The notes below the pieces were generated by a model, which searched no databases, was not told the origin of the DNA, and saw only the letters and a list, made by a program, of their open reading frames with translations. A stretch of 52,990 bases of DNA, from the NCBI GenBank assembly GCA_964598235.1, contig CAZRAY010000007.1:1-52990 (forward strand), read 5' to 3'. The translations under genes were made by a program, and so were the position numbers. The DNA comes from UBA652 sp964598235 (lineage in GTDB: Bacteria > Pseudomonadota > Gammaproteobacteria > Nitrosococcales > Methylophagaceae). Below are positions 26,400 through 35,849 of the stretch, one piece after another (positions within the stretch are counted from its first letter, which is position 1; every line of letters begins with the position of its first letter).

Positions 26400-27275
26400 A
26401 TGGCAATTACAGCAGCATTAGTAAAAGAACTTCGTGAGCGCACAGGTTCAGGCATGATGGAATGCAAAAAAGCATTAACAGAAGTAAACGGTGATATTGA
26501 AGCCGCCGTTGAAGCCATGCGTAAATCTGGCTTAGCAAAAGCAGATAAAAAATCAGACCGTATTGCAGCAGAAGGGTTGATTGCAATTCAAGTGAGCGAC
26601 TGTGGTAAACGTGGCGTTATCCTCGAAGTGAACTCAGAAACAGATTTTGTTGCAAAAGCAGAAGATTTTATTGCGTTTGTTGATGATTTAGCTAAATTGA
26701 CTTTAGCAGAAAGCCCCGCAGATGTGGCGGCACTCTCAGCATTGCCGATGAATGGTGGTGAAAGTGTTGAAGTCACGCGCCAAGCATTAGTGGCAAAAAT
26801 TGGTGAAAACATTCAAATTCGTCGTTTTTCACTGACTGAAGCAGAAGGTGTTGTTGGTGCATATCGTCATGGTGATCGTATTGGCGCTATCGTTAGCCTA
26901 ACAGCAGGTGATGCGACTTTAGCGAAAGATGTGGCAATGCATATTGCAGCGAGCCGCCCACAAGCGGTATCAGCAGCAGATTTGCCGAAAGCATTATTAG
27001 ATAAAGAACGCGATATCGTGGCGACGCAAGCTAAAGATAGCGGCAAACCAGAAGCAATTATTGAGAAGATGGTTGAAGGTCGTATGGCTAAATTTGTGAA
27101 TGAAATTAGCTTGCTAGGCCAATCATTCGTGAAAGACCCAGATCTAACGATTGAAGCCTTAGTGAAAAAATCAGATGCCAGCGTTACTGGCTTTACTTTC
27201 TATGAAGTGGGCGAGGGGATTGAGAAAGCAGAAGATAATTTTGCAGAAGAAGTGATGGCGCAACTTAAAGGTTAA
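26400..27275 (+). CDS. tsf: Elongation factor Ts
   Basis: A 291-residue protein, slightly longer than E. coli EF-Ts (283). The N-terminal UBA-like domain (LVKELRERTGSGMMECKKAL) is followed by the core with SETDFVAKAEDF, the EF-Tu contact region. It exchanges GDP for GTP on EF-Tu. It follows rpsB after an attenuator hairpin and is closed by a strong terminator, so the rpsB-tsf pair is a self-contained operon. Confidence 0.98.
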   Translation: MAITAALVKELRERTGSGMMECKKALTEVNGDIEAAVEAMRKSGLAKADKKSDRIAAEGLIAIQVSDCGKRGVILEVNSETDFVAKAEDFIAFVDDLAKLTLAESPADVAALSALPMNGGESVEVTRQALVAKIGENIQIRRFSLTEAEGVVGAYRHGDRIGAIVSLTAGDATLAKDVAMHIAASRPQAVSAADLPKALLDKERDIVATQAKDSGKPEAIIEKMVEGRMAKFVNEISLLGQSFVKDPDLTIEALVKKSDASVTGFTFYEVGEGIEKAEDNFAEEVMAQLKG

Positions 27276-27332
27276 AAGGATACTTTACTATTTTTAGCTG
27301 AAAATATTTGCATGCCGCAAGGTATGTGCGTT

Positions 27333-27364
27333 AAACAAAACCCGCTTTATGCGGGTTTTGTTTT
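27333..27364 (+). terminator. Rho-independent terminator after tsf
   Basis: A perfect 13-bp stem AAACAAAACCCGC with loop TTTAT and GCGGGTTTTGTTT lies 57 bp after the tsf stop and ends in T residues. It separates rpsB-tsf from pyrH. Confidence 0.93.
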
Positions 27365-27445
27365 ATCTGTAGACTATAAAAATAGTGCAGGATGCGATAA
27401 AATCTCGTCAGTTAACTACCAATCCAACTTATAAGGAACATCGCC

Positions 27446-28165
27446 ATGGAAGCAAAACCTAAGTATCAGAGAATCTTACTGAAACTAAGTGGTGAGGCGT
27501 TGATGGGCGATGGGGATTATGGTATTCAGCCAGAGGTGATTTCTCAATTCGCGCGTGAGATAGCGAAGCTCAGTGAAGAAGGGGTGCAAATCGGTATTGT
27601 GATTGGCGGTGGTAATATATTCCGCGGTGCAGGGCTCGCTGCGGGTGGGATTGATCGGGTGAGCGGTGACCATATGGGCATGTTGGCAACCGTTATTAAC
27701 GCACTGGCGCTGCAAGATGCGCTGGAGAAGGCAGGCCGTTTTTGTCGAGTGATGTCGGCATTGGCAATTAATGATGTGTGTGAAGATTATTTACGCCGTC
27801 GTGCCGTGCGACATTTGGAGAAAGGTCGTGTGGTGATTTTTGCGGCGGGCACGGGTAATCCTTTTTTCACGACGGATACGGCGGCGAGTTTACGCGCAGT
27901 TGAGATCGGTGCAGAATTATTGCTTAAAGCAACCAAAGTGGATGGGGTGTATTCCGCTGATCCGATGACGAACCCTAATGCCATACGTTATGATACGCTG
28001 ACTTTTGATAAAGTGATTGATCAGCGTTTAGCGGTGATGGATATGACGGCGATGGTGATGTGTCAGGAACATAGTATGCCATTGCGGGTATTTGATGTGA
28101 AACAAGAAGGTAATTTAAGAAGAATTCTATATGGTGCTGATGATATCGGCACACTTATCCAGTAA
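27446..28165 (+). CDS. pyrH: UMP kinase PyrH
   Basis: A 239-residue amino-acid-kinase-fold enzyme of the bacterial hexameric UMP kinase type. RILLKLSGEALMG, IGIVIGGGNIFRGAG and GTGNPFFTTDTAA are hallmark segments. It phosphorylates UMP to UDP and is regulated by GTP and UTP in the family. AAGGAA at 27433-27438 lies 7 nt before the ATG. It starts a new unit after the tsf terminator and precedes frr. Confidence 0.98.
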   Translation: MEAKPKYQRILLKLSGEALMGDGDYGIQPEVISQFAREIAKLSEEGVQIGIVIGGGNIFRGAGLAAGGIDRVSGDHMGMLATVINALALQDALEKAGRFCRVMSALAINDVCEDYLRRRAVRHLEKGRVVIFAAGTGNPFFTTDTAASLRAVEIGAELLLKATKVDGVYSADPMTNPNAIRYDTLTFDKVIDQRLAVMDMTAMVMCQEHSMPLRVFDVKQEGNLRRILYGADDIGTLIQ

Positions 28166-28233
28166 AACCTTACCAAAACGAAAAATCTATTTTATACACA
28201 GGTTTTCATTAAGATTTAAGAAGGGTATAAATC

Positions 28234-28791
28234 ATGATCGAAGAAATCAAAAAAGACGCAGCAAGCCGGATGACTAAAAGCACCGAGTCGCTTACACAGG
28301 CTTTGGCTAAAATTCGGGCAGGGCGAGCGCATCCGAGTTTGTTGGATCAGGTGATGGTGCCTTATTATGGCTCTGACGTGCCATTGAGTCAGGTGGCGAA
28401 TGTGGGGGTCGAGGATTCTCGCACCTTGACGGTTACCCCTTGGGAAAAGCCAATGTTGGCGGTGATTGAGAAAGCGATCATGACGTCTGACTTAGGCGTT
28501 AACCCTGCGAGTGCAGGATTGATTATTCGGGTACCTATTCCTGCTTTGACGGAAGAACGCCGAAAAGACATGGTGAAGCTAGTGCGCGCGGAAGCGGAGA
28601 ATGGCCGTATTGCTATCCGTAATGTGCGGCGTGATGCTAATGGCTCAGCGAAAGACTTGCAGAAAGAAAAAGAAATTTCAGAAGATGAATTGCGTGGTGC
28701 GGAAGAGGCGATTCAGAAGCTAACGGATGCAGCGATTAAACGTGTTGATGAGATGCTGGCCGAGAAAGAAAAAGATTTGATGGTCGTTTAG
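28234..28791 (+). CDS. frr: Ribosome recycling factor
   Basis: A 185-residue protein, identical in length to E. coli RRF. KIRAGRAHPSLLD and VNPASAGLIIRVPIPALTEERRKDMVK are strongly conserved family segments, and the long three-helix bundle is evident. It splits the post-termination ribosome with EF-G. AAGGG at 28221-28225 is 8 nt before the ATG. It lies 68 bp after pyrH and 15 bp before uppS. Confidence 0.98.
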   Translation: MIEEIKKDAASRMTKSTESLTQALAKIRAGRAHPSLLDQVMVPYYGSDVPLSQVANVGVEDSRTLTVTPWEKPMLAVIEKAIMTSDLGVNPASAGLIIRVPIPALTEERRKDMVKLVRAEAENGRIAIRNVRRDANGSAKDLQKEKEISEDELRGAEEAIQKLTDAAIKRVDEMLAEKEKDLMVV

Positions 28792-28806
28792 CAGCGACGA
28801 TGTAAC

Positions 28807-29553
28807 GTGGCAGATATAGATTCCTCTCAACCAAAACATATTGCGATTATTATGGATGGCAATGGCCGCTGGGCAAAGCAACGTCGGCAGCCACGCTTTA
28901 TGGGGCATCGTGCGGGTGTGAAGGCGGTTGAGAACATTGTGAAGGTATGCGCTGAAAATGGGACAGCGGTGCTGAGTCTCTTTGCTTTTAGCAGCGAGAA
29001 TTGGCGACGTCCTGAAAAAGAAGTCAGCTTATTAATGGATTTATTTAAATTGGCTTTGAAACAACAAGCGAAGCGCTTACATAAGAATAATATTCGGCTA
29101 CGTATTATTGGCGATATGAGCCAATTTTCAGCCGGCCTACAAAAACAAATCGCAGATGCACAAAGCTTAACTCAAGATAATACAGGTATGACTTTAGTCA
29201 TCGCTGCCAACTATGGTGGACGCTGGGATATGACGCAAACTGTTCAAGCTTTAGCTGCAGATGTCAAAGCAGGTATGATACAAGTAGACGATATTACCGA
29301 GCAGATGATTAGCGAGCGGCTATCGATTGCTGATTTACCTGAACCAGATTTGTTCATTCGTACAGGTGGCGAACAGCGGATCAGTAACTTTCTATTATGG
29401 CAGTTGGCTTATACCGAATTTTACTTTACCGATACATTATGGCCTGATTTTGATGACGCGATATTGGCGGAGGCGACAGCATCTTTTACGGCGCGCGAGC
29501 GTCGCTTTGGTCGTACATCAGAACAACTACAAGAGGATTCAGGGGATGCTTAA
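28807..29553 (+). CDS. uppS: Undecaprenyl diphosphate synthase (cis-prenyltransferase)
   Basis: A 248-residue protein. IAIIMDGNGRWAKQR contains the catalytic aspartate, followed by GHRAGVKAV, FSSENWRRP and DLFIRTGGEQRISNFLLWQ, all UppS motifs. It extends farnesyl-PP to the C55 lipid carrier precursor used by MraY and O-antigen synthesis. The start is GTG 28807 with a poor ribosome-binding site, so coupling to frr, 15 bp upstream, is possible. It overlaps cdsA by 8 nt. Confidence 0.97.
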   Translation: MADIDSSQPKHIAIIMDGNGRWAKQRRQPRFMGHRAGVKAVENIVKVCAENGTAVLSLFAFSSENWRRPEKEVSLLMDLFKLALKQQAKRLHKNNIRLRIIGDMSQFSAGLQKQIADAQSLTQDNTGMTLVIAANYGGRWDMTQTVQALAADVKAGMIQVDDITEQMISERLSIADLPEPDLFIRTGGEQRISNFLLWQLAYTEFYFTDTLWPDFDDAILAEATASFTARERRFGRTSEQLQEDSGDA

Positions 29554-30394
29554 GCAGCGTATATTAACGGCATTAGTACTTATCCCTCTGGTCGTGGCAA
29601 GCCTATTACTATTGCCAACATCCATTTTAGTTTTTATTTTTGCTGCGATTATTGGATTGGCAGGATGGGAATGGTTGACGATGATTGGCTTGGTTAACAC
29701 TCAGCGGTGCATTGCGCTGGCGGGGTTAGTCGGTATTTATCTATTAGGTGCGTGGCTCAGTTTGGCGGGTAGTGCTTTGTTAATAGGGGGTGTTTTTTGG
29801 TTGTTGGTGGCAGGTTTTGTGATGAAATATGCGCATGCAGCGTTGCCTGAAACCGTGTCTTATATTTTGCGTCGACCATCTGATGGGCTCATTACGGCGG
29901 GATTAGTCTTGCTGCCTTTTGGTTGGACAGCATTATTGTTGCATGGGAGTTCAGCATTAGGGGGCAAGCAGTTGTTGTTTGTATTAGTCTTGGTTTGGCT
30001 AGCAGATACGGGTGGCTATTTTGCTGGCAAACGCTGGGGTAGTCAGAAATTAGCGACTGCGATTAGCCCCAATAAAACGTGGCAGGGCGTGTATGGTGGA
30101 TTGGTGCTTGGCGGCGTGTGGGCCTTATTGGCATATGCTTGGGGTTGGGCTGGTGAATTGAGTTTTATACCTTGGCTTATATTATCGATGCTGACTTTAT
30201 TATGGTCAGTCATTGGTGATTTATTCGAGAGTGTGTTTAAGCGCTTGCATGGGATTAAAGACAGCGGTAATTTATTACCTGGGCATGGTGGGATTCTAGA
30301 TCGGATTGATAGTTTAACCGCAGCGGTGCCGGTCTTCGTTGTAGGGCTGTATTTATTAGGCGGATTGGTGAATCAACAGGCAGGTGGATTCTAA
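29546..30394 (+). CDS. cdsA: Phosphatidate cytidylyltransferase CdsA
   Basis: About 282 residues with several transmembrane helices. The C-terminal signature SDLFESVFKRLHGIKDSGNL and GHGGILDRIDS is diagnostic of CDP-diglyceride synthase. It makes CDP-diacylglycerol for phospholipids at the inner membrane. The reading frame stays open far upstream inside uppS, but the real start is ATG 29546 (MLKQRILTALVLIPLVV) with AGAGGA 8 nt upstream and the expected length. The stop directly abuts the dxr ATG. Confidence 0.96.
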   Translation: MLKQRILTALVLIPLVVASLLLLPTSILVFIFAAIIGLAGWEWLTMIGLVNTQRCIALAGLVGIYLLGAWLSLAGSALLIGGVFWLLVAGFVMKYAHAALPETVSYILRRPSDGLITAGLVLLPFGWTALLLHGSSALGGKQLLFVLVLVWLADTGGYFAGKRWGSQKLATAISPNKTWQGVYGGLVLGGVWALLAYAWGWAGELSFIPWLILSMLTLLWSVIGDLFESVFKRLHGIKDSGNLLPGHGGILDRIDSLTAAVPVFVVGLYLLGGLVNQQAGGF

Positions 30395-31579
30395 ATGCAG
30401 GGCGTGACGTTACTAGGTTCAACGGGTTCTATTGGTATTAGTACACTGAATGTGTTGGCACAGCATCCAGAGAAATACGAGGTGTATGCCTTAACTGCAA
30501 ATAAATCTGTTGATGTATTGTTTGAGCAATGTGTGGCATTCAACCCTACAATTGCGGTCATGTTAGATCCGCAAGCGGCAGATGCGCTAAAAGGAAGATT
30601 GAAAGCAGCGGGCAGCAATACACAGGTTGAAACAGGTACGGATGCGTTAGAAACGGTTGCCGCGGCCGCGGAAGCAAAATATGTGATGGCGGCGATTGTG
30701 GGTGCGGCAGGTTTATTGCCGACCTTGGCAGCAGCACGTGCAGGCAAGCATATTCTATTAGCCAATAAAGAAGCTTTGGTGATGAGTGGCCAATTATTCA
30801 TGGCAGAAGTGGCGGCGAATGGTGCTACTTTATTACCCGTAGACAGTGAGCATAATGCCATTTGGCAGTGTTTGCCGATGGTAAAAGAGCAGCATAACTA
30901 TCAGGGGAAAGGCGTTAGGAAAATTATCTTAACGGCGTCAGGTGGCCCTTTTCGAGATTATGGGAAATCAGATTTAGCGGGTGTGACGCCCGAGCAGGCC
31001 TGTGCTCATCCAAATTGGTCGATGGGGCAAAAAATATCGGTTGATTCAGCCACAATGATGAACAAAGGTCTTGAGGTGATTGAGGCGCACTGGTTATTTG
31101 GTCTTGAAAGCGAACAGATTGAAGTATTGCTGCATCGCCAAAGTATTATTCATTCGATGGTAGATTATGTTGATGGTTCTGTTTTGGCGCAGTTAGGTAA
31201 TCCTGATATGCGCACACCAATTGCCAATGCCTTGGCATGGCCTGAGCGGATTGCGTCGGGTGTGGCACCGTTAGATCTTGCAGCGATAGGGAGGCTTGAT
31301 TTCTCTGTGGCAGATTTTGACCATTTCCCTTGTTTGGCGTTAGCTTATCGTGCTTTAAATGCAGGCGGAACGAGCACCGCTATTTTGAATGCGGCGAATG
31401 AAGAAGCGGTGGCTGCATTTTTAGATGGACGATTGAAATTCACAGGAATTGCTGAGGTAATTTCTCAGGTATTAGAGATGATTACACCTCAGGTAGGAAC
31501 AAGCTTAGACGAAATCTTGTCAGATGATGCGCAGGCACGTACTGCTGCGCGTCAGTTAATTGAGAGAATCAATCTTTAA
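30395..31579 (+). CDS. dxr: 1-deoxy-D-xylulose 5-phosphate reductoisomerase
   Basis: A 394-residue enzyme, close to E. coli Dxr (398). The NADPH loop GSTGSIG lies at 8-14; LANKEALVMSG, the metal site in PVDSEHNAIWQ, LTASGGPFRDY and SATMMNKGLEVIEAHWLF follow. It commits carbon to the MEP isoprenoid pathway, which supplies the precursors for UppS, encoded two genes upstream. It begins directly at the cdsA stop. Confidence 0.98.
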   Translation: MQGVTLLGSTGSIGISTLNVLAQHPEKYEVYALTANKSVDVLFEQCVAFNPTIAVMLDPQAADALKGRLKAAGSNTQVETGTDALETVAAAAEAKYVMAAIVGAAGLLPTLAAARAGKHILLANKEALVMSGQLFMAEVAANGATLLPVDSEHNAIWQCLPMVKEQHNYQGKGVRKIILTASGGPFRDYGKSDLAGVTPEQACAHPNWSMGQKISVDSATMMNKGLEVIEAHWLFGLESEQIEVLLHRQSIIHSMVDYVDGSVLAQLGNPDMRTPIANALAWPERIASGVAPLDLAAIGRLDFSVADFDHFPCLALAYRALNAGGTSTAILNAANEEAVAAFLDGRLKFTGIAEVISQVLEMITPQVGTSLDEILSDDAQARTAARQLIERINL

Positions 31580-31582
31580 AAT

Positions 31583-32926
31583 ATGCAGTCACTTTTCTTT
31601 TTTATTATTGCTTTATCACTGTTGGTTGTGATCCATGAATATGGTCATTTTTGGGTGGCGAGGCGGTGTGGTGTAAAAGTATTACGATTTTCAGTCGGCT
31701 TTGGTAAGGCGTTGTGGTCTCGTATTGGCCGGGATGGGACAGAATATGTATTGGCGGCAATTCCACTGGGTGGTTATGTGAAAATGCTGGATGAACGTGA
31801 GGCGGAGGTGCCTGTTGAGTTACAAGCACACGCCTTTAATCGACAATCATTAGGTGCGCGAACAGCGATTGTATTAGCGGGGCCGGTTGCAAATCTATTA
31901 TTTGCAATATTAGCGTATTGGCTATTTTTCACGATGGGCCTTCCGGGTGTTAAGCCTGTTATTGGCGAAGTGTCGCCGAATTCTGCGGCATCTTATGCAC
32001 ATTTACAGGTGGCGGATAATATTCTCGCTGTTAATGGCGGGCAAACGCCAACTTGGGTAAGTGTTGGCAAAGCATTGCGACATATAGCAGATAAGGGTGG
32101 TGACGCGATACTGCATCTAGACGGTGGCGAACAGCGCATATTGGCGGTACCTGAGTCAGGACTGGAAGTCAGCCCTCGGCAGTTATTTTCGCAGTTAGGC
32201 TTTATGCCAAGGCAATTGGATTTAATCCCTGTTATTGGCGAACTCAGCAAGGAGGGTGCTGCAAAACGCGATGGATTACAAACGGGTGATATTATTTTGG
32301 CAGCAGACGGTGTTGAGATTGAGAGTTGGCAGCAATGGGTGGGCTTAATCCGTGCGAAGCCGGAACAAACAAGCATGATCCGAGTGCTGCGAGGAGGAGA
32401 AGAACGAGAGATATCACTGACCCCCGCACGGGTTACCGTAGAAGGAATCGAAATAGGGCAGATTGGTGCAGGCGTCGATAGTCGTCGCACTCCGATTCCG
32501 GAAGCTTGGCAGGCAAAATGGCAATATGGGCCCGTTGCGGCAATCAAACAGGCTGTATTTGAAACATGGGATTTTTCCAGTAAAACCTTACTAGGTATTG
32601 TTGGGATGCTTCGGGGAAAAATATCGAGTGATAATGTCGGCGGGCCAATTGCCATAGCGCAATTTGTGGGCGCTTCTGCGGCACAAGGGTTTGTTACCTT
32701 TCTGGCATCATTAGCGATGATTAGCATTTCATTAGGCGTTTTAAACTTGTTACCTATTCCGATGTTAGATGGTGGTCATTTGGCTTTTTATAGTGTGGAA
32801 TGGATACGGGGTAAACCCTTATCAGATAAGGTACAATTTGCTGCTCAGAAAGTAGGTTTATTTATTTTACTAATGGTGATGTTCTTGGCTTTTTCAAATG
32901 ATTTCTCAAGAGTGGTTGGTCTATGA
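31583..32926 (+). CDS. rseP: Intramembrane zinc metalloprotease RseP
   Basis: A 447-residue site-2 protease with the zinc motif HEYGH at 18-22 in the first membrane helix, two tandem PDZ domains in the middle and the second catalytic motif MLDGGH (D396) near the C-terminus. In the family it cleaves RseA to release sigmaE and clears signal peptides. Its place just before bamA links envelope-stress signalling to outer-membrane assembly. The gap to dxr is 3 bp. Confidence 0.97.
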   Translation: MQSLFFFIIALSLLVVIHEYGHFWVARRCGVKVLRFSVGFGKALWSRIGRDGTEYVLAAIPLGGYVKMLDEREAEVPVELQAHAFNRQSLGARTAIVLAGPVANLLFAILAYWLFFTMGLPGVKPVIGEVSPNSAASYAHLQVADNILAVNGGQTPTWVSVGKALRHIADKGGDAILHLDGGEQRILAVPESGLEVSPRQLFSQLGFMPRQLDLIPVIGELSKEGAAKRDGLQTGDIILAADGVEIESWQQWVGLIRAKPEQTSMIRVLRGGEEREISLTPARVTVEGIEIGQIGAGVDSRRTPIPEAWQAKWQYGPVAAIKQAVFETWDFSSKTLLGIVGMLRGKISSDNVGGPIAIAQFVGASAAQGFVTFLASLAMISISLGVLNLLPIPMLDGGHLAFYSVEWIRGKPLSDKVQFAAQKVGLFILLMVMFLAFSNDFSRVVGL

Positions 32927-32981
32927 GGCTGCAACAGGTAAACTATGACGAAGATACAAAAATAATAATGGCGCAACGTTA

Positions 32982-35258
32982 ATGAAAAAAATAGTGATTG
33001 GCTGCATGATGTTCATACTTTCTGGCATTGTGTTTGCAGAAGTGTTTGTGATTAAAGATATCCGAGTAGAGGGGTTGCAACGGATTTCTGCGGGCACAGT
33101 GTTTAATTTATTGCCTGTAAAAGTGGGTGATAAGTTGAATGACAAATATGCCCAAAACATTATTCGCGCCTTATATAAGTCGAAATATTTTGACGATGTT
33201 CAACTAGAAGAAATTGATGACGTATTGGTGATCACTGTGAAAGAGCGACCCGCTATTTCGAGTATTGAGATTGTCGGCAATAAAGATATTGATAATAATG
33301 AACTACTAAAATCATTAGGACAGATTGGATTTGCAGAAGGGCAGGTGTTTGAACAGGCGATGCTTGATAGTGTCACCTTGAAGTTGGAACGCGAATACTA
33401 TAATCGCGGAAAATATGGTGTTGATATTACATCAGAAATAACCCCTTTGGCACGAAATCGAGTCGGCATCCGAATTGCAGTCGTTGAAGGAGAAATAGCC
33501 ACGATTAATAAGATCAATATTGTCGGTAATACGCATTATCGTGAAAAGGACTTACTGGCAGAATTTGAATCCACCACAGGCGATTTGTTATCGGCATTCA
33601 CCCATAATGATCAATATTCCAAACAAAAACTAGCTGCCGATTTGGAATCATTGCGATCTTACTATTTAGATCGCGGCTTTGTGGATTTTGATGTGGAATC
33701 AACACAAGTATCCATTACACCAGATAAGAAAAAGATGTTTATTACCATCAATATTTCTGAAGGTGAGCGTTATCAGGTGAGCGAAGTGCGGCTTGCAGGA
33801 AACTTGATTGTGCCAGAAGAAGAATTATTTGAATCAGTTACGGTGAGCAAAGATGCTGTTTTCTCACGAAAGGAGTTAACCGCAACAACTAAAAAAATCA
33901 CTGATAGGATTGGTGATGAAGGCTATGCTTTTGCCAATGTGAATGCGATCCCTGATATTGATAGAGAAAACCATCTTGTGAAACTCACCTTTTTTGTTGA
34001 TCCGGGACGACGCGCCTATGTACGGCGGATTAATATTTCAGGGAATAGTAAGACGCGAGACGAGGTGCTGCGACGCCAGTTTAGACAGCAAGAGTCTGCA
34101 TGGATGTCGACTAAGAAAGTGGCAGAATCACGTGCCAAAGTGAGGCGCTTGGGCTATTTTAGCGCAGTAGATGTGGAAACGGTGCCCGTACCAGGTACCT
34201 CAGATCAAGTTGATTTAAATTTTAATGTTGTAGAACAATCATCAGGCAACTTTTCTGTCGGCTTTGGTTTTTCGCAAGAAGAAGGTTTCTTGTTTAATTC
34301 CAATGTGACACAGAAGAACTTTTTAGGCAGTGGCAAGCATTTACGATTTGGGTTTAATAATAGTCGTGTGAATACGGTATACAGTCTTGGGATGACCAAT
34401 CCGTTCTCAACCATTGATGGAATCAGTCAAAGTTTTGATGGTTTTTTCCGGAAAACTGATGCGCGGGAAGCGAATTTAGCAACCTTTAACACAGATGTAT
34501 GGGGCACAAATTATCGATTCGGGGTGCCTATTTCGGAAGACAATCGGATTTCTCTCGGCTTTGGTTATGAGAATACAGCTTTAACGTTGAGTGAAACTGT
34601 TCCTGTACAGCGATATAAAGATTTTGTGGCGGCAGAAGGCGATCATTTTGATGCCTTTACAATAGATTTGGCATGGAGCAGTGATACACGAGATAGTGCT
34701 ATCCTACCGACGAAAGGAATGAGGCAATCGATCTCGGCAGAAATAGCCGTTCCGGGCGGTGATCTGCAATACTACAAAATACGCTATAACAATAGTTGGT
34801 TCCATCCGATTGGGAACTCATTGGTTTTTGCACTAAAAACAAAGCTAGGATTTGGCGATAGCTACGGGAGCACGACAGAGTTTCCATTTTTCCAGAATTT
34901 TTATGCGGGTGGCATTCGGAATGTGCGTGGTTATGAAGCGAACACGTTGGGTGTGAAAGAAAACGAGCGCGCTTTAGGCGGGAACTTCTTAGTGACGGGT
35001 GGTGCCGAATTAATATTCCCCATTCCTTTTGTGAAGAAAGCCTTACGCTCATTCCGACTAAGTGCTTTTGTTGATGTGGGTAATGTGTTTGATGTTGATG
35101 AAGATTTTGACTCAGATTTATTGCGATATTCTGCGGGATTGTCGGCAATATGGTTGTCGCCATTTGGTGCATTGTCATTTAGTGTGGCAGAGCCATTTAA
35201 TGAGCAACCGGGCGATTTCACGGAAACTTTCCAGTTTTCGTTGGGAACAACGTTTTAA
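32982..35258 (+). CDS. bamA: Outer membrane protein assembly factor BamA
   Basis: A 758-residue Omp85 protein. A signal peptide ends near residue 19 (IVFA); five POTRA domains cover roughly residues 20-420 and a 16-strand beta barrel the rest. The barrel loop motif VRGY lies at 648-651 and the C-terminus ends in a beta-signal with terminal Phe (FQFSLGTTF). It folds and inserts outer-membrane proteins. The 55-bp gap after rseP has no strong ribosome-binding site directly before the ATG. Confidence 0.97.
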   Translation: MKKIVIGCMMFILSGIVFAEVFVIKDIRVEGLQRISAGTVFNLLPVKVGDKLNDKYAQNIIRALYKSKYFDDVQLEEIDDVLVITVKERPAISSIEIVGNKDIDNNELLKSLGQIGFAEGQVFEQAMLDSVTLKLEREYYNRGKYGVDITSEITPLARNRVGIRIAVVEGEIATINKINIVGNTHYREKDLLAEFESTTGDLLSAFTHNDQYSKQKLAADLESLRSYYLDRGFVDFDVESTQVSITPDKKKMFITINISEGERYQVSEVRLAGNLIVPEEELFESVTVSKDAVFSRKELTATTKKITDRIGDEGYAFANVNAIPDIDRENHLVKLTFFVDPGRRAYVRRINISGNSKTRDEVLRRQFRQQESAWMSTKKVAESRAKVRRLGYFSAVDVETVPVPGTSDQVDLNFNVVEQSSGNFSVGFGFSQEEGFLFNSNVTQKNFLGSGKHLRFGFNNSRVNTVYSLGMTNPFSTIDGISQSFDGFFRKTDAREANLATFNTDVWGTNYRFGVPISEDNRISLGFGYENTALTLSETVPVQRYKDFVAAEGDHFDAFTIDLAWSSDTRDSAILPTKGMRQSISAEIAVPGGDLQYYKIRYNNSWFHPIGNSLVFALKTKLGFGDSYGSTTEFPFFQNFYAGGIRNVRGYEANTLGVKENERALGGNFLVTGGAELIFPIPFVKKALRSFRLSAFVDVGNVFDVDEDFDSDLLRYSAGLSAIWLSPFGALSFSVAEPFNEQPGDFTETFQFSLGTTF

Positions 35259-35325
35259 ATAAGGTAGCGTGTTGTTAAAGATAAAGCGTTACAATTGAGT
35301 TTATTTTAAAGTAAGGAGTTAGTAA

Positions 35326-35841
35326 GTGAATAAGGTGAAATATGCGGGATTGTTTTTGGGTTTAGCATTAACAATGGCGTCGGCGGCAACTGTGCAGGCG
35401 GCGGAACTGAAAATTGGTGTGGTGAATGCGGCAAAAGTGCTGGACCAATCACCCCAAAAAGCGAGTGCTTTGGCGCGTTTAGAGAAAGAGTTTTCAGGGC
35501 GTAGCAAAGGTTTAGAGAGTAAAGCGAAAGCATTGTTGGCAAGACAAAATAAATTAAAAAATGACAGCGCTACGTTGAGTGCAAAAGAATTACAGAATAA
35601 AGAACGTGCTTTAATTAGCTCACAGCGTGATTTAAAACGATTACAAGATGAATTTAGTGAAGATTTGGCGATTCGTCGTAATGAAGAATTACGGAAGTTA
35701 GAAGAAAGAATTGCGAAAACAATTATTGAATTAGCGAAAGCTGAAAATTATGACTTAATGTTGTATCAAGGTGTTATTTTCGCTAAGGACACGGTTGATG
35801 TCACCCCTAAAGTACTAGCGAAGTTAAAATCAGCACCATAA
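35326..35841 (+). CDS. skp: Periplasmic chaperone Skp (OmpH family)
   Basis: A 171-residue secreted protein. The signal peptide ends near TVQAA, then comes the conserved KIGVVNAAKVLDQSP and a long charged coiled coil forming the tentacles of the trimeric chaperone, then a C-terminal return strand. It carries unfolded outer-membrane proteins to BamA, encoded just upstream. The start is GTG 35326 with TAAGGAG at 35312-35318, 7 nt upstream. Confidence 0.94.
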   Translation: MNKVKYAGLFLGLALTMASAATVQAAELKIGVVNAAKVLDQSPQKASALARLEKEFSGRSKGLESKAKALLARQNKLKNDSATLSAKELQNKERALISSQRDLKRLQDEFSEDLAIRRNEELRKLEERIAKTIIELAKAENYDLMLYQGVIFAKDTVDVTPKVLAKLKSAP

Positions 35842-35849
35842 ATTTTAAA

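Noticed and set aside
29327..29545. Long N-terminal extension of CdsA inside uppS
   Set aside because: The family start, the length and an AGAGGA site all point to ATG 29546. The upstream part is an out-of-frame reading of uppS.
31993..32727. A 244-codon open frame on the minus strand inside rseP
   Set aside because: It is antisense to a clear RseP with all motifs; the predicted protein is Cys/Ser/Pro-rich with no family resemblance, and no ribosome-binding site was noticed.
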